A stretch of 64,000 nt of DNA, taken from Neolewinella xylanilytica. GTDB taxonomy: Bacteria > Bacteroidota > Bacteroidia > Chitinophagales > Saprospiraceae. Both the position numbers and the translations under genes were made by a program. The stretch is from positions 1,736,001 through 1,800,000 of the forward strand of contig NZ_PTJC01000005.1 in the NCBI RefSeq assembly GCF_002934605.1, given 5' to 3'. A model generated the notes under the pieces. It searched no databases and was not told the origin of the DNA. It worked only from the letters and a program-made list of their open reading frames with translations. Numbering within the stretch: the stretch's first letter is position 1; every line of letters starts with the position of its first letter. Positions 44,672 through 53,114 of this stretch are shown here, one piece after another.

Positions 44672-47600
44672 ATGAGACATCACGCTTACGCTTTGCAAAT
44701 TTCCCCGTTCGTTCGAACGCTTAGACAATTACCCGAGAGGCTGGTCTGGATCGCTTTGGTATGTTTTCTAGGGTATCAGCCCCTCGTTGGACAGGACATC
44801 GTCATCTCGCCGGACAACCCAGAGGTGACGGATGACCTGCCCGCCGAAATCACGCTGACCGTAGAGGTCTCGAACAGCCCCGAGCTCATTGACGCGGCGA
44901 GCCTGAGTATCCAGTTCGATCCGGCTTTGGTACAGGTAGTTGATGTGGCACCCCTTTCCGGCTACTTCGAAATCGTCGATCCCCTGATCGATAACGGCCT
45001 GGGAACGCTGGTGTACGATATCGGTCGCTTCACCGGCTTTCTGAGCGGCAGCTTTCCACTGGCTACCATTACGTTCCGGGCCATCGCCGAAGGGGATGCC
45101 GTGATCAGCTTCCTGAGTTCGGAACCCTATCCGACGGTGCTCGCCAGCGTGGGGGTAAACGTGCTGCAAAGCGCCGTGGGTACCACCATCGCGATCGGAC
45201 CACCCGATGTGGAGTGCACGGTGAATGCCAATGTCTCCGGTGAGCCCAAGCAAATTGACTGCGCGACGGGGAGCGTGACCCTGAACGGTCAGGCGTCCAC
45301 CGGTACCTACCTGTGGAGTGGCCCGGATAACTTCAGTGCCACGGTGGCGAACCCCACCGTGACCCTGCCTGGCGTATACACCCTGACCAGCACGACGCCC
45401 GGTTGCGCCGCAACCAGCAGCGTTACCGTGCTGGAGGCCGAGCCGAAACTGACTTATTACGCGGATGCGGACGGTGACGGCTTCGGCGATCCCGATGCCT
45501 CGGTACTGCTCTGTGCACCACAATCCGGCTTCGTGACCAACGCGCTCGACTGTGACGACGGTGATGATTCGGTCTACCCCAACGCGCCGGAAGTATGCGA
45601 TGGGATCGATAACGATTGTAACGGTAGCGTAGACGACGGGCTACCGACCTTCACCTACTACGCCGACGTCGACCAGGATGGCCTGGGCGATCCGAACAGC
45701 CCGCTTGAGGATTGCACCCAACCCGCCGGCTACGTCGCCAACGCACAGGATTGTGACGACACCGATGCGACGATCGGGGGAGAGACGACCTTCTACGCCG
45801 ACGCCGATTCGGATGGCTACGGCGATCCGGGTAATACCCTCACCGCCTGTACCGCCCCCGCCGGATACGTAAGTAATGCCGGTGATTGTGACGATACCAA
45901 CGGTACGGTGTATCCCGGAGCTCCGGAACTCTGCGACGGAATCGATAACGATTGCGACGGCAGCACCGACGAGGGCGTGACCACGGCCGTTTTCTACGCC
46001 GATGCCGACAACGACGGCCTCGGCGATCCCAATAGCTCGATCGAAGACTGCGCGCAGCCCGCCGGCTACGTCACGAACGACGATGACTGCGACGACACCG
46101 ATGCGACGATCGGGGGAGAGACGACCTTCTACGCCGACGCCGATTCGGATGGCTACGGCGATCCGGGTAATACCCTCACCGCCTGTACCGCCCCCGCCGG
46201 ATACGTAAGTACTGCCGGTGATTGTGACGATACCAACGGTACGGTGTATCCCGGAGCTCCGGAACTCTGCGACGGAATCGATAACGACTGCGACGGCAGC
46301 ACCGACGAGGGACTGAACACCGCCGTCTTCTACGCCGACGCAGATAACGACGGCCTGGGCGATCCGAACAGTTCGATCGAGGACTGCACGCAGCCCGCCG
46401 GCTACGTCACGAACAACGATGACTGCGACGACACCGATGCGGCGATCGGCGGGGAAAGCACCTTCTACGCCGACACCGATCGCGACGGTTATGGCAACGA
46501 AGCGACCACCGTCCTCGCCTGCACCGCACCCGAGGGGTACGTAGCCCAGGCCGGTGATTGTGACGATAACAACGATACGGTCTATCCAGGGGCCCCGGAA
46601 CTCTGTGACGGACTGGATAACGACTGTAACGGCAGCGTAGACGATGGCGTGACCACCACCGTATTCTACGCGGACACCGACGGCGATGGATTGGGTGACC
46701 CCAACAGCTCGGTGGAAAGCTGCTCCGTGCCCCCGGGTTACGTGAATAACGCCCGGGATTGCGACGATACCGACGCAACCATCGGCGAAGCTTCCGTCTT
46801 CTACGCCGACCGAGATGGCGATGGTTTCGGTGATCCCAATATCCGCCAAACGGCTTGTACCGCACCGCAGGGATATGTAGCCCAGGCCGGTGACTGTGAC
46901 GATACCAACGCCGTGGTGTACCCCGGCGCTCCGGAACTGTGTGACGACCTGGACAACGACTGTAACGGCAGCGTAGATGACGGTCTGCCCACTTCCACGT
47001 ACTACGCGGACGCGGACAACGACGGGCTTGGGGATCCGGGTCAATCGATCGAGCGCTGCTCGCAGCCGGCGGGCTACGTCGACAATCCGGACGACTGCGA
47101 CGATAGTGACGCAGCCATCGGGGAACCCAGCCTATTCTACCTCGATACCGATCGGGATGGGTACGGAACGGCTGCCTCCGCCGTACTGGCCTGCGTGCCG
47201 CCGAGCGGCTACGTCGCGGTAGCCGGCGACTGTGACGACAACAACGACACGATCTATCCCGGAGCTCCCGAGCTGTGTGACGGCTTAGACAATGACTGTA
47301 ACAATGCCGTAGACGACGGTGTGACCACCACCGTCTTCTATGCGGACGTCGACGGAGACGGTCTGGGAGATCCTGACAACTTCCTGGAAGACTGTTCCCT
47401 CCCCGGCGGTTACGTTACCAACGACGATGACTGTGACGATACTGACGCCTCCGTCGGCGCGGGAGCTACCTTCTACGCCGACACCGACGGGGACGGATTC
47501 GGAAACCCCTCCTTCACGGTAACGGCCTGTACGGCCCCGCAGGGCTACGTGGCCTACGGGGGTGATTGCGACGATACCGAGGCAACCGTTTACCCCGGTG

Positions 47601-50152
47601 CCCCCGAAATCTGTGACGGTCTTGACAACAACTGCGACGGCCGCGCGGACGAAGGCGTGAGCTGTTCCGGCAAAACCACTTACTGGTTGGAAGCGGAATG
47701 TGCCGCCGTGGGGGATGCCTGGACGATCATGAGCGGTGCGGAAGCTTCCAACGGTAGCTACGTGAAGGTCAACAGCGGCCGGAATGCCACGAATACGCCA
47801 CCGGCGGATGTACCGGCTAACCGTGTAAGGTTCACGATCAGCGATGTGGTGCCGGGGACCTTCAACCTGTTTGCCCGCATCGGCGCGCCTTCGGGAACCG
47901 AGGATTCCTTCTGGGTCCGGGTCAACGGCGGTAGCTGGTACCAGTGGTCCAAGGGCTTGATCCGCACCAGTGGCACCGAGCTTGCCTGGAACGCCTATCC
48001 GGGAGATCAGCCCGTGCTCACGGCCGGCAGCAACACCATCGACATTGCCTACCGTGAAAACGGAGCCCTGCTCGATAAGCTCTACCTGGCGCAGTCGGGT
48101 ACCCTGCCCAACGGGGTGGGTAGCCCGGCTTCAAACTGCACCCAAACCCCTACGACCGAATCCACCTTCTGGCTGGAAGCTGAGTGTGGCGATCTGGGTA
48201 GCGAATGGACGATCGGGTACGATGCGGCTGCCGCTAACGGTCAGTACGCCGTTGTCAAAAACCGCAATTCGCTCGGAGCGGCTCCTGCTGATGTACCCGC
48301 GAATCGCATTCGGTTCAGTATCCCCAATGCCGAAGCCGGTGACTATGATCTGTACGCCAGGGTGAATGCGCCGTCTACCGGTGATGACTCGTACTGGGTG
48401 CGGGTCAACGGTGGAAGTTGGTACAAGTGGAACGGCGACATCCAAACGAAGGTAGGCTTCGCCTGGAATCCCTACTCGGGCCCCCAGGTTATCCTTTTGG
48501 AAGGCGCTAATACCATCGACTTCGCTTACCGGGAGGATGGCACTCAGCTCGATAAGCTTTACCTGAGCAAATCGGCTGCTACACCCAACGGAATCGGCGA
48601 AGGGGCTTCCAACTGCGGAGGTACGCCGCCGGTAAACCAGCTTCCGGTAGCGGTGGCCAGCGCTATCCCCGAGTCAGGCGATTCGCCGCTTACCGTTCAG
48701 CTTAGCAGTGCCGGGTCCTACGATCCGGACGGAACCATCGTCAGCTATACCTGGACCTGGGACGGCGGTTCCATCACCGGTGCCGATCCAGTGGTGGTCT
48801 TTACGGCCGGTGACTACGATCTCACGCTAACGGTGACCGACGACGATGGCGCAACGGCCACCGATGCAATCACCATTACTGTAGCGGATCCGCAAGCTGC
48901 CGAATCCACCTTCTGGCTGGAAGCCGAGTGTGCTACGCTAGGCAGCAAGTGGACAATCGTCGATGATGCCACCGCCTCCAACGGCGCGTACGCCGTAGTA
49001 CGAAACGGGAACGCTACCTCCGCCCCACCGGCCGACATTCCCGATAACCGAATCCGTTTCAGCCTCACCAACGCCGAGGCCGGTAGCTACTACCTGTTCG
49101 CCCGCGTTAAGGCACCGTCAACCGGCGATGATTCCTTCTGGGTCCGCGTCAACGGCGGTAGCTGGTACCGGTGGAACGGCGACTTCCAGACGAAGGTCGG
49201 ATTTGTCTGGAATGCGTACACCGGTCCTCAGGTCACGCTAACGGAAGGAGCGAACACGATTGACTTCGCCTACCGCGAGGACGGGACACAGCTCGATAAG
49301 TTGTACGTAAGCAAATCGGCTACTGAACCTGCCGGTGCAGGCGAAATGGCTTCCAATTGCGGACCGAAACCTCCCACCGCCACGGCGGCCTGGCTGGAGG
49401 CGGAATGCGCGGAGGTCGGCAGTGGCTGGACGCTGCGTACGACGAATGCTGCGTCCGGAGGACAGTCCGTCGTCTGGACGGGCATGGCATCCATGGCTAC
49501 GCCCCCCGCTGACCTGCCCGAGAACCGGATCCGATTCACGGCCTACAACATGGAGCCCGGCGACTACACGATGTTCGCCCGTATTCAGGCTCCGAACCGG
49601 GACAGTGATTCCTACTGGGTGCGCGTCAACGGAGGCACTTGGTACAAATGGAGCACGCAGATCCAGAAAGGTTCCGCCTACTACTGGAATGAATACCCGG
49701 ATGGTCTGCTGGCCCTTACCGCCGGCACCAATACGATTGATTTCGCCTACCGCGAAGCCAACGGCGCGCTCGATAAGCTCCACCTCGATCTCGATCCTGC
49801 CGCGCCCGCCGGGATGGGCGATCCGGCCAGCAACTGCACCGAAATCTTTAGCCAGAAAGTTGATCGCCCGGAATTCGCGAAAGATGTTTCGCGGGCAGCA
49901 GTTACCGAACTCAAACTGTTCCCCAACCCCGTGGCCGATCAGCTCAACCTCTCCCTGGGCAGCGACTACCGCGGCTCGGTGGATGTACTCCTTACCGATG
50001 CTACGGGACGCACTGTCCGTACGCTCCGGGTCGACAAGCTCGGCCAGGAGTTGCGGCAGGAGCTACAGGTTGGCATGTTGCCTCCGGGCGTGTACCGCCT
50101 GCGGGTGATCGAAGGTGAAAGCCAGTCCGTCCAACCGTTCATCAAACTCTGA
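44672..50152 (+). CDS. T9SS-anchored giant protein: cohesin-like domain, MopE-type metal loops, carbohydrate-binding domains
   Basis: About 1826 residues from the ATG at 44672; an ATG at 44636 preceded by AGGAG would add 12 residues. Signal segment up to about residue 41. Order: cohesin-like domain (42-177, SPDNPEVTDDLPAEITLTVEV, GSFPLATITFRAIAEG), Ig-like (about 180-258), 13 DxDxDG-type loops alternating with 7 copies of LCDG-DNDC motifs of the MopE/Cu-binding repeat family (about 260-996), four related jelly-roll carbohydrate-binding-like domains (each opening with WLEAEC) with one PKD domain between the second and third (about 1003-1725), and a T9SS type A sorting domain at the end (LKLFPNPVADQLNLSL to GVYRLRV). 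The sorting domain suggests surface anchoring, so this is the likely scaffold for the two dockerin-ending proteins upstream. Confidence 0.86.
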   Translation: MRHHAYALQISPFVRTLRQLPERLVWIALVCFLGYQPLVGQDIVISPDNPEVTDDLPAEITLTVEVSNSPELIDAASLSIQFDPALVQVVDVAPLSGYFEIVDPLIDNGLGTLVYDIGRFTGFLSGSFPLATITFRAIAEGDAVISFLSSEPYPTVLASVGVNVLQSAVGTTIAIGPPDVECTVNANVSGEPKQIDCATGSVTLNGQASTGTYLWSGPDNFSATVANPTVTLPGVYTLTSTTPGCAATSSVTVLEAEPKLTYYADADGDGFGDPDASVLLCAPQSGFVTNALDCDDGDDSVYPNAPEVCDGIDNDCNGSVDDGLPTFTYYADVDQDGLGDPNSPLEDCTQPAGYVANAQDCDDTDATIGGETTFYADADSDGYGDPGNTLTACTAPAGYVSNAGDCDDTNGTVYPGAPELCDGIDNDCDGSTDEGVTTAVFYADADNDGLGDPNSSIEDCAQPAGYVTNDDDCDDTDATIGGETTFYADADSDGYGDPGNTLTACTAPAGYVSTAGDCDDTNGTVYPGAPELCDGIDNDCDGSTDEGLNTAVFYADADNDGLGDPNSSIEDCTQPAGYVTNNDDCDDTDAAIGGESTFYADTDRDGYGNEATTVLACTAPEGYVAQAGDCDDNNDTVYPGAPELCDGLDNDCNGSVDDGVTTTVFYADTDGDGLGDPNSSVESCSVPPGYVNNARDCDDTDATIGEASVFYADRDGDGFGDPNIRQTACTAPQGYVAQAGDCDDTNAVVYPGAPELCDDLDNDCNGSVDDGLPTSTYYADADNDGLGDPGQSIERCSQPAGYVDNPDDCDDSDAAIGEPSLFYLDTDRDGYGTAASAVLACVPPSGYVAVAGDCDDNNDTIYPGAPELCDGLDNDCNNAVDDGVTTTVFYADVDGDGLGDPDNFLEDCSLPGGYVTNDDDCDDTDASVGAGATFYADTDGDGFGNPSFTVTACTAPQGYVAYGGDCDDTEATVYPGAPEICDGLDNNCDGRADEGVSCSGKTTYWLEAECAAVGDAWTIMSGAEASNGSYVKVNSGRNATNTPPADVPANRVRFTISDVVPGTFNLFARIGAPSGTEDSFWVRVNGGSWYQWSKGLIRTSGTELAWNAYPGDQPVLTAGSNTIDIAYRENGALLDKLYLAQSGTLPNGVGSPASNCTQTPTTESTFWLEAECGDLGSEWTIGYDAAAANGQYAVVKNRNSLGAAPADVPANRIRFSIPNAEAGDYDLYARVNAPSTGDDSYWVRVNGGSWYKWNGDIQTKVGFAWNPYSGPQVILLEGANTIDFAYREDGTQLDKLYLSKSAATPNGIGEGASNCGGTPPVNQLPVAVASAIPESGDSPLTVQLSSAGSYDPDGTIVSYTWTWDGGSITGADPVVVFTAGDYDLTLTVTDDDGATATDAITITVADPQAAESTFWLEAECATLGSKWTIVDDATASNGAYAVVRNGNATSAPPADIPDNRIRFSLTNAEAGSYYLFARVKAPSTGDDSFWVRVNGGSWYRWNGDFQTKVGFVWNAYTGPQVTLTEGANTIDFAYREDGTQLDKLYVSKSATEPAGAGEMASNCGPKPPTATAAWLEAECAEVGSGWTLRTTNAASGGQSVVWTGMASMATPPADLPENRIRFTAYNMEPGDYTMFARIQAPNRDSDSYWVRVNGGTWYKWSTQIQKGSAYYWNEYPDGLLALTAGTNTIDFAYREANGALDKLHLDLDPAAPAGMGDPASNCTEIFSQKVDRPEFAKDVSRAAVTELKLFPNPVADQLNLSLGSDYRGSVDVLLTDATGRTVRTLRVDKLGQELRQELQVGMLPPGVYRLRVIEGESQSVQPFIKL
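45755..46311 (+). repeat. near-identical 336-bp-period duplication inside the MopE region
   Basis: Bases 45755-45975 recur at 46091-46311 with only two substitutions by direct comparison (one changes Asn to Thr, one is silent), about 219 of 221 identical. The other copies in this protein are much more diverged. The array is therefore still growing or shrinking by recombination. Confidence 0.9.
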
Positions 50153-50179
50153 TTCGTTCGGCAATAAGCTTTGCAGCCC

Positions 50180-50215
50180 AATGGGGTCGCGTCGACAGAC
50201 GTGGCCCCATTTTTA
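50180..50215 (+). terminator. intrinsic terminator after the anchored giant gene
   Basis: Stem AATGGGG (50180-50186) and CCCCATT (50205-50211), extended inward by five further pairs, two of them G-T, with an 8-nt loop (50192-50199) and a T-run (50210-50214). It starts 27 bp after the stop codon of the third giant gene, closing the three-gene locus. Confidence 0.85.
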
Positions 50216-50275
50216 TTTACGGAAACCACTACACCCCTGGCATGGCGATGCGGTAAAATACTTGCCCGCAGCCAT

Positions 50276-50480
50276 TCAGACATAGTAATCATCTTCGCGA
50301 ATGGTTCCCGCGGCGATGCCCCGGCGGATGCGATGGGAGAAGAGGAGCGCATACCGGGAAACGTTAGCCGCTACGGCGGCGTCGGTGATGGTGTCGTAGG
50401 GGGTGGGGGAGCGGGAAGCGGTTCCGGAATGCGGTTCCTGCGCGGTAGGGCAGGCAGGCTGCCTCAATACCAGACAGCCC
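50276..50480 (-). pseudogene. N-terminal fragment of the erythromycin-esterase-like gene
   Basis: The minus-strand frame contains PTPYDTITDAAVAANVSRYALLFSHRIRRGIAAGTIRE, clearly homologous to residues near the N-terminus of the protein at 25767-27104 (PTAYDTLTDADFPANFPRYPLLFSDSLQRGLAAGHIRP). The frame stops soon after, at 50276, and no continuation follows on that strand, so only about 40 residues of the gene remain. It is a remnant. Confidence 0.7.
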
Positions 50481-50591
50481 AACGCAATGTCTGGCCGATA
50501 GAACATGGATACGTAATTGATGGGCCGCTCCGAAACGTACGGTCACCATAACCGGAAATCCTCCCGGCTCCCTGGTAATCGCATCCCGGAC

Positions 50592-51044
50592 CTAACCCGG
50601 TAACTCCTCCACGCTAGCCAAAACGTGGGACACCCAGTGAAGGTCACCCGTCTCGATGATCAGGGTTTCGAAGCAATAGGTGAGGCCTTCCGTTCGGACA
50701 CCGGGAGCATCGTCGATGTGGAGATCGATACCGAACAGGGCAGGATTTTTGGAAGCGGAACACTGATGCGCCCGTAAGACCTTGCTACTATCGTAACCAT
50801 TGATGATGCGTTCCGGCCACAGGCCATATGCCAAAAAGGTTCTGCGGAGGTACCACCGGCTCCGAAAGGAAGTGGTATACAGCCATAGGTGGTGTCCCTG
50901 GCGCTCGAGTTCCCGGAAAAGCTGTACGGTGCCCCGGCGGAGCTTTTCTCCGCCTAGCAGCCCCGTAAGCACCGAATTCGCCTCGACCGGGAATTCGTCG
51001 GAGTAGGGAATCAGGGTATTATCGATGTCAAAACTGATGAGCAC
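50592..51044 (-). CDS. small HAD-superfamily phosphatase-like protein
   Basis: 150 residues with motif I SFDIDNTLIP (residues 3-12, two Asp in DxD), motif II LYTTSF and a motif IV-like HIDDAPG. It is a minimal cap-less HAD fold, so it may act on protein-bound or large substrates. It lies between two remnants of an esterase-like gene. Function unknown. Confidence 0.82.
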   Translation of the reverse strand: MLISFDIDNTLIPYSDEFPVEANSVLTGLLGGEKLRRGTVQLFRELERQGHHLWLYTTSFRSRWYLRRTFLAYGLWPERIINGYDSSKVLRAHQCSASKNPALFGIDLHIDDAPGVRTEGLTYCFETLIIETGDLHWVSHVLASVEELPG

Positions 51045-51169
51045 GGTAACAATATTCCCAACAGCAGGAGGCGAGCGAATTGGTCATGCCCAAAACACGG
51101 AAAGACCCGCGCGGTTGCGGTAAACCGCTGCACCGGCGCCCCGCCGCCAAAACCTACCGCCCCCGCTCC

Positions 51170-52245
51170 GTTTTAAATAGGCTTAGTTCCCACTCATCGC
51201 GCCAGTGCAAGTGCATCTTCCCGTCGGGGCCGCGCCACAAATCGCCGGCGGCGTTGATCAGTATCTGGGGTGCCGCCCGGTTCCAGGCGGTCGCCCGGGG
51301 CGGTGCAGTAGGATTGGTGGGATGCGGTTTTCTCGTTCATGGCGCCCTGGTAATCGGTCGGCCGGTCGTCCTGGGTCAGCTTCTTCTTGTAGTGGTACCC
51401 CATCCCGTAATCGCTACCTGCCGCTCGCTTCGGCTGGGGCCCCTCGATGGCGTGGTATCAGCCCCCGGGGCGGACGAACTTTTCCCCGGCCTGGTCACCT
51501 TGGTAGGCAGTGATGTTTTCCGCCTGGGCGAGATCTCTTTCGCTGCCCGAATTCCCGTTGTCTACGTAGGCGAAGCGCTGAAAGCCCAGGGCAATGGCGT
51601 GGTGTAGCAGGTTGCCGTATTCCGGCTCGGGGGGATAAATGCCGGACCGGATGGTCTGTGCCGGATAGCCACGCTCCTGCAGCAGGCTGTCGAAGGGGCG
51701 GCTACCCCCGGATGGATAGATCGTCAGCAGGTTCTCCCGGCCTAGGTAACGGTAGCCGATGGCGTATAGGTCAACGAGCAGACTGCGGGTGCAGACCGGT
51801 GTTCGGGCTTGGTGTGGGCTTTGGTCATGACCAGTAAATTGGCATCCCGGGCCAGATCTGTAATTATGAGTTCCGCCGGGGCCAGTTCGTAGGTCCGTAG
51901 CACCTCCAGCGCGGAACGCTGTGCCGAATACAGTCCCCACTCCAGGGGTTCCTCGGCTTGTTCGTTCACCGAAGCGTAGCTGCCGATCGGTAGCAGGTGG
52001 GGGTACGAGAGGCTCTTGCGCAGACTACCGTCGGCGACGGCCCGGGCGATGAAATCGGTGAATTGCGCTTCGTAGCTCGGAAATCCCCTCGGCGGGCTGG
52101 GGGCGGTGATCGTATCCTGGTCCGAGGGGGCACTCCGAAAGGGGAAGGGAGTGCGGTCGAGAGGCCCGGCATCACCGCAGGCGAAGGTCAGCAACACGGT
52201 GGTCACGATCCACACCGCAGCTGAGCCACAGATGCATGGTAGCAT
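51170..52245 (-). pseudogene. decayed paralog of the erythromycin-esterase-like lipoprotein gene
   Basis: From the ATG at 52245, with a lipoprotein-type signal MLPCICGSAAVWIVTTVLLTFACGD, the frame runs to LLVMTKAHTKPEHR, homologous to 25767-27104, then a frameshift near 51795 continues as SLLVDLYAIGYRYLGRENLL in another frame. That frame ends at TGA 51460-51458 exactly where the intact gene has Trp (GGWYHAIE), then continues in the same frame as YHAIEGPQPKRAAGSDYGMGYHYKKKL to a second frameshift near 51267 and a truncated end near 51170. Three lesions and a missing C-terminus mark it as a pseudogene. Confidence 0.85.
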
Positions 52246-52430
52246 GCCCCGAAGATAGAAACCGTTCGGTCGCTCCGGCGGGATAAAGTATGCCCCGCAC
52301 CCGCCGGCGGGCACCGGGCTGAAGTCAAGCGTACGGGCGGTTCGCGCCCCGGGGAATAGCTCCCCTTTGCCGCGAAAATGCGTAGGCGAAACAGGCGAAA
52401 AATATTTCTTCCGCTTTGCAAAAAGCGAAA

Positions 52431-52438
52431 TAATTTTG
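52431..52438 (+). promoter_or_regulatory. -7 element of the outer membrane protein gene
   Basis: TAATTTTG, an exact match to TAnnTTTG, 70 bp upstream of the start codon at 52508. A TTTG lies 12 bp before it, too close for the usual -33 spacing, so this is only a partial promoter match. Confidence 0.4.
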
Positions 52439-52507
52439 GATACCCACCCCGGCCATCCTGACGTCGTAGGTGCGATTTTGATCACTCACCACCTTAACGT
52501 TTCACCG

Positions 52508-53089
52508 ATGACCAACTCGATTGTTCGGCTCGCGGTTTTTGTATTGTGTTTCATCCCTTTTTGTCTGGCGGGCCAGAACACGCCCTTAGCTCCTACGGTG
52601 CGCATGCTGCTCGAGGGGAACCTGGAGTACGGCGGAGATGACCTCGTCACCGTTTTCTTCACCAATGGAGAAGATCAGCGAATGACCGCCGGGCAGGGCG
52701 GTACGCTGGCCGTCGGCGGCGAGTATAAACCCACGGGCGTACCCCTGCTGCTTCGGGCCACCATTGGCATCAAGTACAATACCGAAGCTGCCGACAATGC
52801 CAACATCAATTTTGTGCGTTACCCGCTTAATGCCCTGGGCTACGTCACCTTTGCTAAAGGGTTCCGCGCCGGTGCCGGCCTAACCACGCACCTGGGGGCC
52901 AGACTCAAGGGAGACGGCTTCGTCGACGACGTCAAGTTCGACACCTCCCTGGGTACCCGCTTCGAGTTCGGTTGGAAATGGGTCGCCGTGACCTATACGC
53001 GGTTGACCTACGAGGCTCCGTTCGCGGGCAGCTTCGACGGCGGGTCGTTCGGCGTGTCCTTTTCTACGACGATTCCCGGCAGCTACTAG
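52508..53089 (+). CDS. predicted outer membrane beta-barrel protein
   Basis: About 193 residues from the ATG at 52508; the upstream in-frame part to 52367 is not protein-like. Signal peptide (MTNSIVRLAVFVLCFIPFCLAGQ). The mature part has alternating hydrophobic strands (TVRMLLEGNLEYGGDDLVTVFF, GVPLLLRATIGIKYNT, AVTYTRLTYEAPF) and ends with a closing strand (FGVSFSTTIPGSY), typical of a small outer membrane barrel. Role unknown. Convergent with the SASA-GH97 gene. Confidence 0.7.
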   Translation: MTNSIVRLAVFVLCFIPFCLAGQNTPLAPTVRMLLEGNLEYGGDDLVTVFFTNGEDQRMTAGQGGTLAVGGEYKPTGVPLLLRATIGIKYNTEAADNANINFVRYPLNALGYVTFAKGFRAGAGLTTHLGARLKGDGFVDDVKFDTSLGTRFEFGWKWVAVTYTRLTYEAPFAGSFDGGSFGVSFSTTIPGSY

Positions 53090-53114
53090 ATACGGTGGCC
53101 GCCGACGGCGTCCG

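Noticed and set aside
45641-47044. 467-residue minus-strand frame opposite the MopE repeats
   Set aside because: Its repeated Val/Ile-rich pattern is the mirror of the repeated acidic loops on the plus strand.
45450-47660. Possible CRISPR-like repeat array
   Set aside because: Repeats are long, in frame and encode acidic metal-binding loops; there are no short identical direct repeats with unique spacers.
27593-51460. TGA read as tryptophan (altered genetic code)
   Set aside because: Two pseudogenes have TGA in place of a conserved Trp, but both also have frameshifts, intact genes use TGG for Trp and TGA for stop.
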